A stretch of DNA of 64,000 nt, taken from contig WBMV01008568.1 in NCBI GenBank assembly GCA_013396655.1, forward strand, positions 1,097,329 through 1,161,328, in the 5' to 3' direction. Both the position numbers and the translations under genes were made by a program. Under the pieces are notes generated by a model. That model saw only the letters and a list, made by a program, of their open reading frames with translations. It had not been told where the DNA came from and searched no databases. Below, piece by piece: positions 36,481 to 48,700 of this stretch; position 1 is the stretch's first letter; every line of letters starts with the position of its first letter. Origin of the DNA: Campylorhamphus procurvoides. Taxonomy: Eukaryota; Chordata; Aves; Passeriformes; Dendrocolaptidae.

Positions 36481-39400
36481 AGTACTGTAAGAAGCAGATC
36501 ATCAATCAGTAGGAGAGTCTCAGCTCCTGCTCCTGGTTGCCACTGGCTGCTGTCTGCTCCTGGGGTGGCAGTGGGGAGGAGCTGTGCTGCAGCAGATCTA
36601 ATGGGTGAGCCACCGTGCAAAAAGAAAAAAAAAAAAGGATTTGGGGAATATTGTCTAAAGGGCTGCAGACAGCATTCAGCCAGCCATTTTGAGCTTTGCA
36701 AGCAAGGCAGGGGGAAGGGGAAAGAAGACAGAGGAAAGGAAAGTGCCTGCAAGAAAAGGAAAGCTCCTGCTGGCTGCTGAAAAGGAAGAGGTGACAGCGT
36801 GGGAGGTTCCTGGTGCTACCTAAGGAATCCAGGAACCCTCCATAGGGAAAGGACTGGGGAGAATCCCTGTGAGAAGGAAGTGCTCAGCATCTGATGTAGG
36901 AAGCCAGTGTGGCTTTGTCTCTGTTAGCCCTTACCTTTCTGAGGGACTTCTCCCTTGCCAGCTTTTGAAGCATTTTGCCCTGGCCAGAGCATTGTGGCTG
37001 CCTGTTTCTGTGCCAGGGCTTTCACTGTCCCAGCACTGTGTCTGCTCCTCACCATCTGGGTCCCAGTCACCTTGTGTGACTTCCTCAGCCAGGTGACACT
37101 AAAACACTGCCTGGAGGGCTTTCCTGAACCTCATTTAGGCTAAACACCGTTATCCCTGTGTACTGGAAGGAGGACTTTAATGGTGTAGAAGAGAATTGTC
37201 AACCAATTCCCATGTCAGGATATATCTCTGCTGTTGAAAAGTCACATCTCCATGCTCCTTTCTTCTTTCTCACTATCCTGCTTTGCTTTATTTTGGGCAA
37301 CTGAATCATATCCTAAGTGCTGGCAGACTGGCTGTCCCAAACAGAAAATCTGGGTACTAAGGACTTTCACCATTTTTCTTACCTGTATTTTTCCAGCTAC
37401 TGGCAAACAGACCCCTCTGACTTAGCCCGGCAGCATCTGACCTCAGAGACAGCTCTCACCTGACACAGGCATTGTTTGCTTTAGTAAACGGGAGTGTCCA
37501 CAAATGCAAAATCAGGACTACCGAAGTTCTGCGAGCTAGAAGCTTAATTGCTTGGGCATTTAGTGCTCCCACCCACGCGCAGGGGAGCTGCTTGCTTGCC
37601 CTGCTGCTTTACCACTCCCTCCCAATGAGGCTGCAGTAAAATTAATAGTCTGTGACGCGGTATCTTACTGGAAGGAAATCAGTCACCTCCACTGCACAGG
37701 TAGTGTCATCCCCACGGACAGTGGTGTTTGCAGCGGCCCAGGGACCGCGTGGGGACCCCGCTCTGCAGGGCGAGTCACTGCTGAGGACATGCTTGGTTGG
37801 GCATGGCCAGGGAGCCACGAGCAGCCGGGTGCTGAATTCTGCTTTGGGTGGCCTCTATGAGAATCAGGTAGCAGTGGCGAAAAAACTCCAAAACCAAACC
37901 AACCAAACAAAAAGATTCATTATTTCCAACAGTTGCGAGATTTGGCTTTTTTTTTTTTTTGAAAATTTATCTCGAAACAGCCAAGTAGTAACTTGTGCCT
38001 GACTGTGTTTGCAAGCTAGAATTATAATAATTCCTAGTTCAGGGACAGAAGGAAAGATTATTTGGCAGACAAAGGCAGACAGAGCTTGCATCCCTTCAAG
38101 TGCCTCCAGTTGTTTATTCATGCAGACTGTAAATGCCACTGAAATACATGAGAGCTTGCTAGGAAGACAACTGCCTGATGTGTATAAAAATAAAAAGACA
38201 AATATATTTCATTTTAGACAGAAGACATGTTACTTTAACATATAGATTTTGACAGAAAATGAGAAGCTTGAAAGTGGCTGCCAAAGGAAAGGGTGGGCTG
38301 CCGGAAGGATCATCCCCTCAGAAGTTTTGCTCACTAGGGCATGGCCAGGGTTTGCTGGATGAGAATTAGCCTGCTCCTAATGTTAAGGTTAGGGTTAGGA
38401 AGGAGAAAAAGCCTGGAGCCCCAGCAGCACTCAGGCTCAAAGGGGCTGCCAAAGGGAAGGAAGAGAGAAATTTTTCATGGGAACAAAGGCTGGAATTCTG
38501 AGGCAAAAGCTCAGTCCACACCTGCACAGGGAGTTGGACAGAGCCTGCAGCTGTGGCATGAGTAGGGATGCAAAGGGTCCACTGAGGAACAAGACAATAA
38601 GCTGAAAGGGTCCTGCCCTGATGACTTTGTCATCTGGGCCGGGGCTTTTTATTTGCATCTCCTTACCAGTGAGTCTTACCAGATTGCTGGGTTTCATCTC
38701 CTCAGTCCAATGTATGAACCCATGGAAAAGAGCCCACTCCCAATCCCTACATTATCCAAGACATTTCACTGCCTGTCTATCTTTCAATTTGGACTTTCAA
38801 ATGGCAATTTCTTTGTCTCAAGCCCTGGCTGTCACATAGGCAAATACTGTGTGGATTTATTGCTTCTAAACACAGCACATCTGGCTGGGTTTTAGTCTCC
38901 TCTAGCAAGCTTTTCTCTTGCACTGGAAGTCTGTAACCCAGAGTCTGAATGTGGAAGTTAGTTACACAGCAGAGGAGTGTGTGGTGACATGGTACAACAT
39001 GCAAACTGTTTTCCACTGCTAACTGATGGGGAAAACCTTCCATCTGTCAGAGCTAATGCCACTCAAGCTGCAGGGAGGACAGAAGACTGATTGGTGGAAC
39101 CCCTGGGTGCAGGTACACAAAGTGGTTGGTGCCAAATGAACTACCTGGGGGACAGGTCAACACATCTCAGCTGTGCTGTGCTCCAAGCAACAGAGCTCAG
39201 TCACCTCCAGAAGGGCACAGCAGGAAGACACTTTCCAGACCAGCCTGGCTATCCAGGCATGGCATTGCTGTGTGGACACCAGCAGGACTGTCTGCTTGGA
39301 GCATTCGTTGTCTTACACTGGCAAAAGGGATAACTGGTGTCTGTGACACTTGAGATACCTTTGCATTTCCCTCACCATGGGGACCTCGAGTGCTGTGCTG

Positions 39401-42203
39401 TGGGGTCAGAGAACAGCTGTGCTGGCCAAGGGAGTCCTGTGTAAATGCACAGAAATGCTTCCTGCACAGATCTTTAACAGTGCAAAGGAGGGTTGCACTG
39501 CCTCATGTTGTCTTCTAAGCAGACACCCACACTTCTCAGAGATAACCACTCTGTGCTATGATGAGTTTCCAGTGTAGAGATGGATGCTCTTCTTTTCAGA
39601 CATAAAAGTCTCTTGGCATGCTTCTTTCATTCTTTTTGTGAGCTTTTCCTGCATGTCAAATGTTTATTACCATGACATGAGCAAACACTAGTTCCAAACT
39701 GAGATTTTTGCTGAAATGAAAATGCAAAGGTTTGTCTTGCACAATCAGATTTAATATCATGGCACTAATGGACCTTAATGGCCCTGACCAGGCTCATCTA
39801 GGGTCTCCACCAGCACACCTACCTGTGAACCCCGGAGCCCCATTTCAGCTCAGCCCTGGGCTGTCAGTGTGTGCCTGGGCTATGCTATAGCAGTACCAGT
39901 CTCTACCTCAGGCAGAGCTGTGCCTGTGCATAGCCATGGAACGCCGTTGAGTCAGACCCTGACCAACAGACTGACCTCCCAGCTTGACTGCAGACCTGCC
40001 TTGTCACTGGGGACCCCCACAGCAATCACTGTGCTGTATCCAGCCCTGGTTACTGTCGTCGAACTTGACTATCAACTGATTGACTTCCCAGTAAGATTCT
40101 GGAGCTGCCTTACAAGCACGGTGTTGCCTGGTAAGATCTGGATTCTTGGTAGAACCTGGATACTGTCTGCAGGTCTACCCCATTCCCCTTGCTCAGCTAC
40201 TGTGGGGCTGGGCCCTGGCTGGAGGGGTCCCTCACTCCTTCAGACCAGCTTGACTTCATGGTACCCAGGTGGGGTCAGGCCTCCTTAGGTAACTACAGGA
40301 CTTGGGCATTGCAGATGGGGCATGCTGTGCCGTGAAGGCATCACGATTTGTTTGTCTATTTTGTTCAATAATCTGGAAAATAAAACAAATCCATTTAAAT
40401 TACTACAGCAAAAAAAGATACCTAAATGTCTAAACAAGTACAATTAGAGATCTGAATGGATTGTATTTTCCTTCGGGACACAAGCGATGGCCAGTTTCTG
40501 ATCACCAGCACCAGTGTGGAAGCCACAATTTGGCCCCCCATAGCCCTGATGGTGCGCTCAGGCATGTATGGCATTCATGCCACTGGAACAGCACATCACT
40601 GGAGGTCACGTCCTGCCAGCTCTGCAGCTGTGCAGGGAAGCTCCGTGTCTGCTAGACCTCAAGCCTTGTGCACTTCTTGCTGAACTGGTCCCCATGTAAC
40701 AAGCCACAGTAAGGGCTTCAGCAGCCCTGCCATCAGTACCTCTAACTTCAGCTGTCCTCTACCGACAGAAAGTAATTATTCCCTTTGCTGAAGAAAGCAC
40801 AGCACTTTTGTGGATGAGCTTGACACCCCACTTTGTTTTGTGCTGCCCCTCACTCGAAGGTAATTTTGTATGTGAATACCCAAACAGGTATAACTGACTC
40901 ATGAGGTAAAGCAAGGAAGCAAGAGGAGCAGAACTGAGCCTGTGCTCTCCCTCATTACCTGTTGTACATGTTGCATATTCATATTCTCAGGTGAGAAAAA
41001 AAATTCATGAGCTGGTTGTATTTTTGGCACCTCTCAACTATGATCTAATGGTCAGGCTTAAGTTTTCTTAATTTTAGTACAAATTATTGTCATTTTGTCA
41101 ATATTGGCCCACAGGTACCATGTTGGTAATCTTGATAGAGATGCTGCCGTCCAGGTAACCAGACCATCTGTCTTGGTCCTCTGGAGATTGCAGCACAAAT
41201 TAAGGTGGATAAAGAGCAGGGTTGTTCCTTTAATAATGCATGACTGTAGGTATGTCTATTTACATTTGGTCATTTTTTAGAATTTTAAACTAATAGAAGA
41301 TTCAGTTACTTCTTTTCCAAGCCTCTAGTTTTCTTGTCATTTCCCTGCTCCCGTTTTCTTTACACGGGCTATTCTGTACCATGACTGTAAGTAATCTACG
41401 CAGGCACTCACAAGCACATGGCAATGATTTTGCCACTCTTCCCCCATCCACGTTATCTCATTTTGCTCTAATGGAGCATCTTCTGAGTGGGGTGCTGCAG
41501 ATCCCATTAAATATGCTTCTGTATCAACACTGCTCCTAAGCAAAATCTATTGATTTGTGAAGCTTTGGACCTACTTTAATCAAGTAATCTAAACAGGGCT
41601 TAAGCTTCAAAAGCCTGGTGATGCTCCTAGCTTCAAAGCTTTTACTTACAGTGAATTAATTTATCCTGGATGTTCTAATGCTCTCAGCAACCCTATAGAT
41701 TATAATGTTAGAGGTTGCAATCATGGCTGTGATAATATTCCCTAGGCTTGAACTGTATTGATCATAAAGTCAAATCAGAGGAGGGAGTGGGGAATGCAAG
41801 AAGAAAACAAAAGGATTTGATTTGAAGCAGGCATAAATGTGTTCACCCCTCTAGCAGGCTGCTGAGAAGGAATATCAGGTGTTAACACTTGGGATTTTTT
41901 TACTGCAGATACATTCTGATACAGACTGAGTGTCAAATTCTCATTTCCAGACTTTCTTGCATAATATTACACATGTATTATGTCATAAATATAATTCTTT
42001 GCCAAAAGGAAGGTTGGTTTGGATTTCACATGCAGAGCATGTTGAACATCTCTACAAATTGCAGAATTAGTCTCAGCTGCACCATGGGAAAAGGGAATAA
42101 GATTTTTCCCAGTCCAAGTAAGAGCTAGAAATAATTGTGTAGAGCTACCTGATGCTGAATTATGTGCACTAATGACACAGTGGATGTGTGCTCAAGACCT
42201 GAC
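36481..42203. other. GC-richer intergenic block, no gene recognised
   Basis: From about 36.5 to 40.7 kb the base composition is noticeably more GC-rich than the flanks, but no CpG island is evident. It contains A12 and T14 runs (about 36621 and 37947), an A/C-rich CCAAACCAACC tract near 37890, three telomere-like hexamers (38383-38400) and a region of short degenerate repeats (about 39780-40300). Open frames up to 139 codons (39869-40288) have no recognisable domain. From about 40.7 kb it becomes AT-rich again. Confidence 0.5.
38383..38400 (+). repeat. Short telomere-like hexamer run
   Basis: TTAAGG, TTAGGG and TTAGGA follow one another: one perfect vertebrate telomere hexamer flanked by two with a single change each. 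It is short enough to be chance. Confidence 0.5.
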
Positions 42204-42270
42204 AGGGTTAGGTTAATAATTGCCTGAATGATCTTAATGTTTTTTTCTAATCTAAATGATCCTGTGATGC
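42204..42270 (+). mobile_element. Old CR1 LINE 3'-end fragment
   Basis: The sequence GGGTTAGG, then GAATGATCTTAATG, TTTTTTCTAATCTAAATGAT and CCTGTGATGC follows the end of an avian CR1 in sense orientation (GATGATCTT, TTTTCCAACCTAAATGATTCTGTGATTCT as I remember it). It is strongly diverged, which suggests an old copy. Confidence 0.65.
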
Positions 42271-45123
42271 TTAAGAACCTTCTCATCTTTATGAAGAAAC
42301 ATGTTCATATTTGAAAGAACCAGCAGGGCTCTTCCACACGTCCTAGTTGATGCACTGAACACCTGTGCAAACACAGGAAAGTGTCTAATCCAATGTGTGC
42401 TGTAGTCTAAAGATGCCATTAAATCAGAATTGGTTTGATTGTCATTAGTGAGAAGTGAAACATGCTTAAACAAACAGAACTGCACCTCCTCCAGCATTGA
42501 TGCAGGGTCCCTCTGGGTTGCAGGTGGCATCCAACAGTTTTATTGGAAACACACAGGGCTGGTCTCCTGTTTTCCTGTTCTCCTCAGCAGGGACCTATAG
42601 GGAGACCTAGGCATAGTCTATATGGGTAGCTCCAGCCTGGCTCCTGGTGAAGTCTGCACAGAGGATAGGTCACAGGGCAGAGTTATTGTCCATCAGTGGA
42701 GTGTGGCAGAAAGCCCTCTCCAGGTAACTCCCAAAATTTTTTCAGAGACCTTGCCCTGGGCTCTGTCTGTTTTCCAGAGATTATCATGAGAACAGCATAT
42801 TGGTGAAAAAATGAAAATATTATTTAAAACAATGATAACTTTTACATTATGATTGGGTAGTCAGGTAAAGGCTCATACTGTTTTGAATACAGACTACCTG
42901 TATTATGCTTTATGAAACTCAAAGACATGAAGAGATTTCACACAGAGAGCTCTGATTACTACAGCAATAATTTCTTCTACCACCCTTTCAATCACTTAAT
43001 AATAGAAAAATATCAGTTCAAACTGTCTTCCCGCCACACAGAAGATATGTGTTCACAGTATGAATTTTAAAATCACATCTGATTAGTTAATGTCAACAAT
43101 TATTAGTATACTGTCATATTAGATTTCCATTGTCCTCCACTGATCTTAGTCCCCATGCACTGTGCAATGAACATCACTTAAAAGGTAACTTTCCTATGCT
43201 GACTAGCTAGAGATCACTTCCTGTCCTGATGTCATCTGGCAGTAAGTAAAATAGGAAAATTTGGCACATTTTCCTATGCATATTTCCCTGTGACAGCTCC
43301 AGTGGGACAGCATCTTTAAGGATACAGAAAGTTGTCGAAGAGGGCAGCAGGGAAGTGATAACAAGGAGAACCACTTGGTTTAGTTTCTTATTCTCTCATT
43401 TCATAAACCTTCCAGCACACACAGATGGCACTTTTCTATTTTCATCATGACAGAGAAAACTGGTACATCCTGTGAGGAAAGACACACAAAAAAGGAGTTA
43501 GAAGGTCAATTGTAGTCTAGGTAAGATATTGATAGTGCTGTACCTGGTGTTTGGAAGGCATCAGGGTTTCTAAACTAGTTCTTTCTTCTAGTCTGCTAGT
43601 GTCAGGGATCATATCACCCCAAGGAAAAAGGTAAAGCAGCCTCTGGCATTTTGGCATTCCTTCTCTCAGCCCTGATTAAGCCTGAATACCATTCACAATA
43701 CTATTTAAATTCTGATTGACTGTATTGTGACCAACCTAACCTGGCCCATTTTGCACCTAGGTTCCAGAATAGGTTGAATTACTTTTTGGCTATTTATTTG
43801 TGAAGCAGGGTTAATACAAACTGTAGCTGCCAGAGCTGTGAATGAGGGGATCCCATCAGCCCCTGCTTCTTTTACAGTTCTCCCACCTTATACTCTGGGA
43901 TCTCTTAAGAGGCACCAAGACATTTAGACAGGTACATGCCAGTGAAAGGGAGGGATTGACTTTTAGTTCTGCAAAATCTGCCTCTCAGGTGCTGGAAAAG
44001 ACTGAGGAGATGCAGTCCAGCTACTAGTTTTAATTAAGGTCATGTAACACAACCTCAGTCTTGAGTAAACATGGACTTCTTACACTTATGTCTGAATTTG
44101 TGGTACAGTATGGTTGATTTCTATTTTATCTCCAAAACCCTTGGAAACTCTATATACAGAGCAAACATCTGGACTCCTAATTTCTCCCTCCCTGTTCCTG
44201 CCTCCCTCCCCCCACAGCAGTAATCCCTTTCTGTACAGCCCACTGGAGAAAATGAGTCTGCCTGTACCTCCTGTGCACTGCTGCCAGGCCATTTTACGTA
44301 AGCATCCTTCTCTGCTCTCCATTGCAGGACAGCACATCCTGTTGGAGCCAGTTGTTGTCTTTAATCTCTGAATGTAAACACATAAATTACATTCCATTCT
44401 GCCACCAGTGTGCAGCGGATAACAGGCACACTATCCTATCTGTGCTGCTTTCCGTGGGCTGCGCTGATCACTCTCCTACTGAGCATGTGGCACCAGATCA
44501 CTTGCCAACAATGATATATTGGTTGAGATAAGTCTTCCCAATGCTTTGATACATCAGGCCCCTCCTTTCAACCCTCTATGGGAAGCTTTAGCATCATTCT
44601 TCTACTCGTTCAGGGTCATGAGAGCATCATGCAATGGGCAGGCTAGGCTCTCTGTGGCTGTGGTGACATTTGGGAGCCTCTCCTCTGCCCTTAGAGTTTT
44701 CCAATGTTTTACCTTCACAGCAGCTCCCCAGAGTTGCTAAAGGGTGGAGAAAAGATTTGAAATGAACTAATGTCACTAAAATACTGTCCAAACAGCTTAA
44801 TGACAATTAAACCAAAGTAACAGAAATGTCTGTCTTGGGCAATTCCTCACCCCACTCTTTTCTTCTTCCGCTGGTGGAGCTGCTTTTAAGACAGGAGGTG
44901 GAATTATGTATCTTGAGGTTAGTCAACAGCTGGACTCTATGCAATGTCTTCACTGCCATGGGTAGGTGTGGGAGCGGTAGGTGTGTATCCACACAGGTGG
45001 AGGTGGGGGAATACAAGCTGCAACCTGCTGTGTTGGTGAATGTTCCACTTGCCTGTGTCTATCACACTGTGGCTGCAAACTCAGGAAGGTGAGGTTATAG
45101 GCAAGATCTCAATACAGAGTAAG
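42271..45123. other. Intergenic, no gene recognised
   Basis: Mostly AT-rich sequence with a pyrimidine-rich stretch at about 44180-44217 that ends in an acceptor-like CCCCCCACAG. No exon partner or recognisable protein follows it. Open frames are below about 105 codons. Confidence 0.6.
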
Positions 45124-45732
45124 TCACAGAATCACAGAACACAAGTTGGAAGGGACCCACAAGAATCATCAGGTCCAACCTCTGGCCCTGCACAGGACCA
45201 TCCCCAAGAGTCACACTATGTGTCCAAGAGTCACACCATGTGCCCAAGAGTATCATCCAAATGTTGCTTGAACTCTGTCAGGCTTGGTGCTGTGACCACT
45301 TCCCTGCAGAGCCTGTTCCAGTGACCGACCATCCCCTGGGTGAAGAACCTCTTTCTAATATCCAACCTAAACCTTGCCTGACACAACTTCAGTTCATTCC
45401 CTTGGGTCCTGTCACTGGTCACCACAGAGAAGAGATCAGTGTCTGCCCCTCCTCTTCCCCTCATGAGGAAGTTGTAACTGCAGTGAGGTCTCCCCTCAGT
45501 CTCTTCTGCTCCAGGCTGAACAGGCCAAGTGATCTCAGCCACTCCTCTCACGGCTTCCCCTCAAGGCCCTTCACCATCTTTGTTGCCCTCCTTTGGACCC
45601 TCTCTAATGGCTTAATATCTTTCCTATATTGCAGTGCCCAAAACTGCACACAATATTCCAGGTGAGGCCACCCCAGTGCAGAGCAGAGTGGGACAATCCC
45701 CTCCCTTGCCCGGCTGGTGATGCTTTGTTTGA
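45124..45732 (-). mobile_element. CR1 LINE, 5'-truncated, with end of ORF2
   Basis: On the minus strand this is the 3' part of a CR1 non-LTR retrotransposon. The frame 45231-45551 encodes the C-terminal end of the reverse transcriptase protein, including GADTDLFSVVTSDRTQGNEL, FRLDIRKRFFTQ, VGHWNRLCREVVTAPSLTEF and a terminal DDTLGHMV. It is followed by the 3' UTR and the tail seen on plus as CACAGAATCACAGAAC at 45125. Upstream on minus, segments such as [10 protein letters not shown] and [12 protein letters not shown] remain recognisable but carry a stop. The element is truncated at about 45732, so it lacks endonuclease and most of the reverse transcriptase and is dead. No target-site duplication is evident, as usual for CR1. 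Confidence 0.96.
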
Positions 45733-48700
45733 TGGGAGTGTGTCAATAGCAGAGGGGATGGATTACCATGGTGATCATATCAGAGCTCACTGATGGAGAG
45801 CTGCAGGCAAGGCAACATTTTTTGAAGTGCAAGTTGCTCCCTTCCACTGAACGCCTGAAGCTTCCAACTCTCACCATGTTTGGCTACACCATGGCTGAGA
45901 AAGATTCTCTCCTTGCATGGCCATTGAAACCCCTGCTGCAGGTTGCTGGACTGGGGGATTAGCAGCTGCCTACACGGGGTGTCAGAGCCCATTTTACCTG
46001 GTGTTCATGGTGTTATGAAGTACAGGCTTAGAGCAGTACCAGAGAAGATCCAGCATTGAGGAAGGAAAGGGAATTTACTGGAAGTTTGCAATTTTCCATG
46101 TGAAATCACTCATTTTGTATTCATGTTCTACTTGCAGGCAGAGGGTGTCAAGAGCAGGGAGAAACAGCATGCTTCATTCAGTCATTAAATTAATAAATAC
46201 AGAGAAGGGGTAGACAAAATTGGCTGATTTCTTCACCTAATATTTCATCATTTGACCTTTATCTATGCCAGGAGACAAAGAATAGCAATACTGTACTTAA
46301 GATGTGCTTGCACTGCTTTGAACACACCAAAGTTGAGGGGGTTGAAATAAAGGATGGCTTACAACCAGTTAGCTGCAGTTATTGTACAGGATCTATTCTC
46401 CTGGATCACTAATTTGTGGTGGTCACGCCAGAGAAAATTTCCTAATATAACCAAAGCCCAAGCAACAGAGCAGGCTGCATCCCAGGCTGGGTACTAAACT
46501 GCTGTTCACTTTCTTTCCAAGTCCTCATATTTCTCTCATTTTCTCTCTCTCTCTCATTTCTTTTTTCCTTTCTTCGTGCAGAGAAGAGAAATGATTGCTA
46601 ATGAATTGCAAGCATGGGGTATGGAAAGATCAGTTAATATGGCCCAAGTGTTCAGTAAAACAAATACATTAAAGTGATCAAGCAATAAATGAAAATAGAC
46701 CGAAAGAGCAGGTTCCACTGAGAAAACATGTGAGAATGTAAATTAATGTGACTTGATGAAACTTGAAATGTCATAACACAGCAGGGCATACAACACATCA
46801 GAGGAAATGTGAAAATTATACTTTTTCCTGAAATCATAGTTTTCAAAAATAAGTGGCTTTTAAATTCTTCTAGAAATATAATAACAGAATTAGTGTCAAG
46901 AAAAAGGTTATTGTTGTTTATCAGAGTGCGGGCTCAGTCCATGGTGGCTTTTCACAAATATCCTCTTTTATTTCTCCGACTATACAGTGGGAAAAGAAAA
47001 ATCCAGAAGTCTTTCTACTTGTCTGGTTCCCTCTTCTTAACTTTGCCCAAGGGAATTTTTTAAGTTGTTTGGAGGGTAAATGGCATGACTAGCCCATGTT
47101 CTGGGAAGGTCTTTCCTGTCTTTCCATCATGAGAGATGTCAGATTTTTCTGCTGGCCTCAGTGCTGGAATATGGTCCTCACTGGGGTCTGAGACATGGTT
47201 AGGAGGGAAAGGATTCCTCCCCGCACCACACCAGAGAGCCAGCAGGTAGTATGAGTATAGGTCCCTTTTCATCCAGTGCAGAGTGGATTTCTGTAGGAAG
47301 AACAGTGAGACTGCAGGTCTGAAGAGTGAAAGAAGTTGCCACACAGCACAGAATTGTTAGTTTGCTCCTCTGACTGCAGTGACTGTGCATGGAAAAGGCA
47401 AGCTCAGACACTTTCTCTGGCACTGGGTGCTCCATGGGAAGACTGTGTGCTGGATTCCAGCTGGACATAAGTATCCTTTATGGTGTGTGTCCTAACTGTC
47501 CCTGTGCCAGCCACGACCCCTCTACATTGCTCCAGCTCGGTTGCTTTTTTTGGACTATTTCTTGATTTCTTAATTCCCCACTTTCCCTAATCCTTTTGAA
47601 ATAAACCTCAATAAAATGGCTTTTATTCCATAGAAAAGAGTGTCTATAAGCAAGACAGTCTGAGTTACTAGGGGATACCTGAGCACAAGGTATTCTTGAT
47701 GCAACCCAACCCCATCTTTTTTCATGTAGAACTGAATGAAGGTGGAAAGATATGTCCAAGGAGAAAGCTCGCAGACTCCTGTGTAACAAAGACTATTCAT
47801 AGCAGGTAAATGGGGGGAGGTCTTATCGCTGGGCATGCAGAAACTACAGTGGGAAGGAAGGGAAACTCTTTTTCAAAAGAGATGTCGTTTGAAGATGAAA
47901 GTTTCTAATTCTGTAAGAACTGGTAGCAGAATATGAAGCAAGCCCATAGAAGTAGAGCCCCATCCACTTAGTTGTCAGAGTTAAGCTATAGAAGCCAGTT
48001 TGCTTTTGCAGTTCTCAGCGTGTAATCTCTCCAAGATCCTTTTATTTACTTGTTTATGTATATCATTGCTAAGGAAGATGATTAAACTTCCCTGTTATGA
48101 CCCATGTTTGGCTCAATATATTATAGTATTGCTTTCTACAGCCTTCACTCTGTGTGCTTAGACAGAACTTCTGAAATATTTTGCCTGTGTTTCACAAAAG
48201 AGGAGCCGGGGACCTGAGAAAAACCCCTTCTGCCTCAGAAAGCCAGGGGATTGCACACGGTGTTTACTGTTGCCTAGTTCGAACCAAACCTTACAAATTA
48301 CGTTTACTTGCTGGTAGACTTTTGCTGCTGGAAGTTATATCTAAAGCGGTATTACATCCTGTGGGTTTGTCTGCATTTACACTACAGCTTATCTGTCTGC
48401 TTGCAGTTGAGCCCTAAGAGTACTTTGCTGCCCACCTTAATTTTATACTGCTGGGAGTGGGGAGTAACTGTTATTATTTCCAGAAAGATTTATTCTGGCT
48501 AATTTCTAACAAACGTCTCACTTGACTGCTACTTTTACTTGTGTTTTGGGTGACAGTCTTTTGCTTATTGCTTAGAACCAGCAACAGCAGAAGAAAAGAC
48601 ATCAATATCCTGCAGTGTAAGAAATTTTTAAAGAAATTAACTCATTTTATTACAAGGAACTGAGAGTGACAAGTGGAAACAGCATCTGGGTGAGCTATGC

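Noticed and set aside
37947..37960. T14 run as the tail of a processed pseudogene
   Set aside because: No gene-derived sequence was recognised next to it and no flanking duplication was noticed.
44180..44220. Strong polypyrimidine tract plus CAG resembling a splice acceptor
   Set aside because: No recognisable coding exon follows and no partner donor or gene context is seen in this intergenic stretch.
45231..45551. 106-codon minus-strand frame as a possible host gene
   Set aside because: The peptide is the C-terminal end of the CR1 retrotransposon polymerase, so it belongs to the mobile element.
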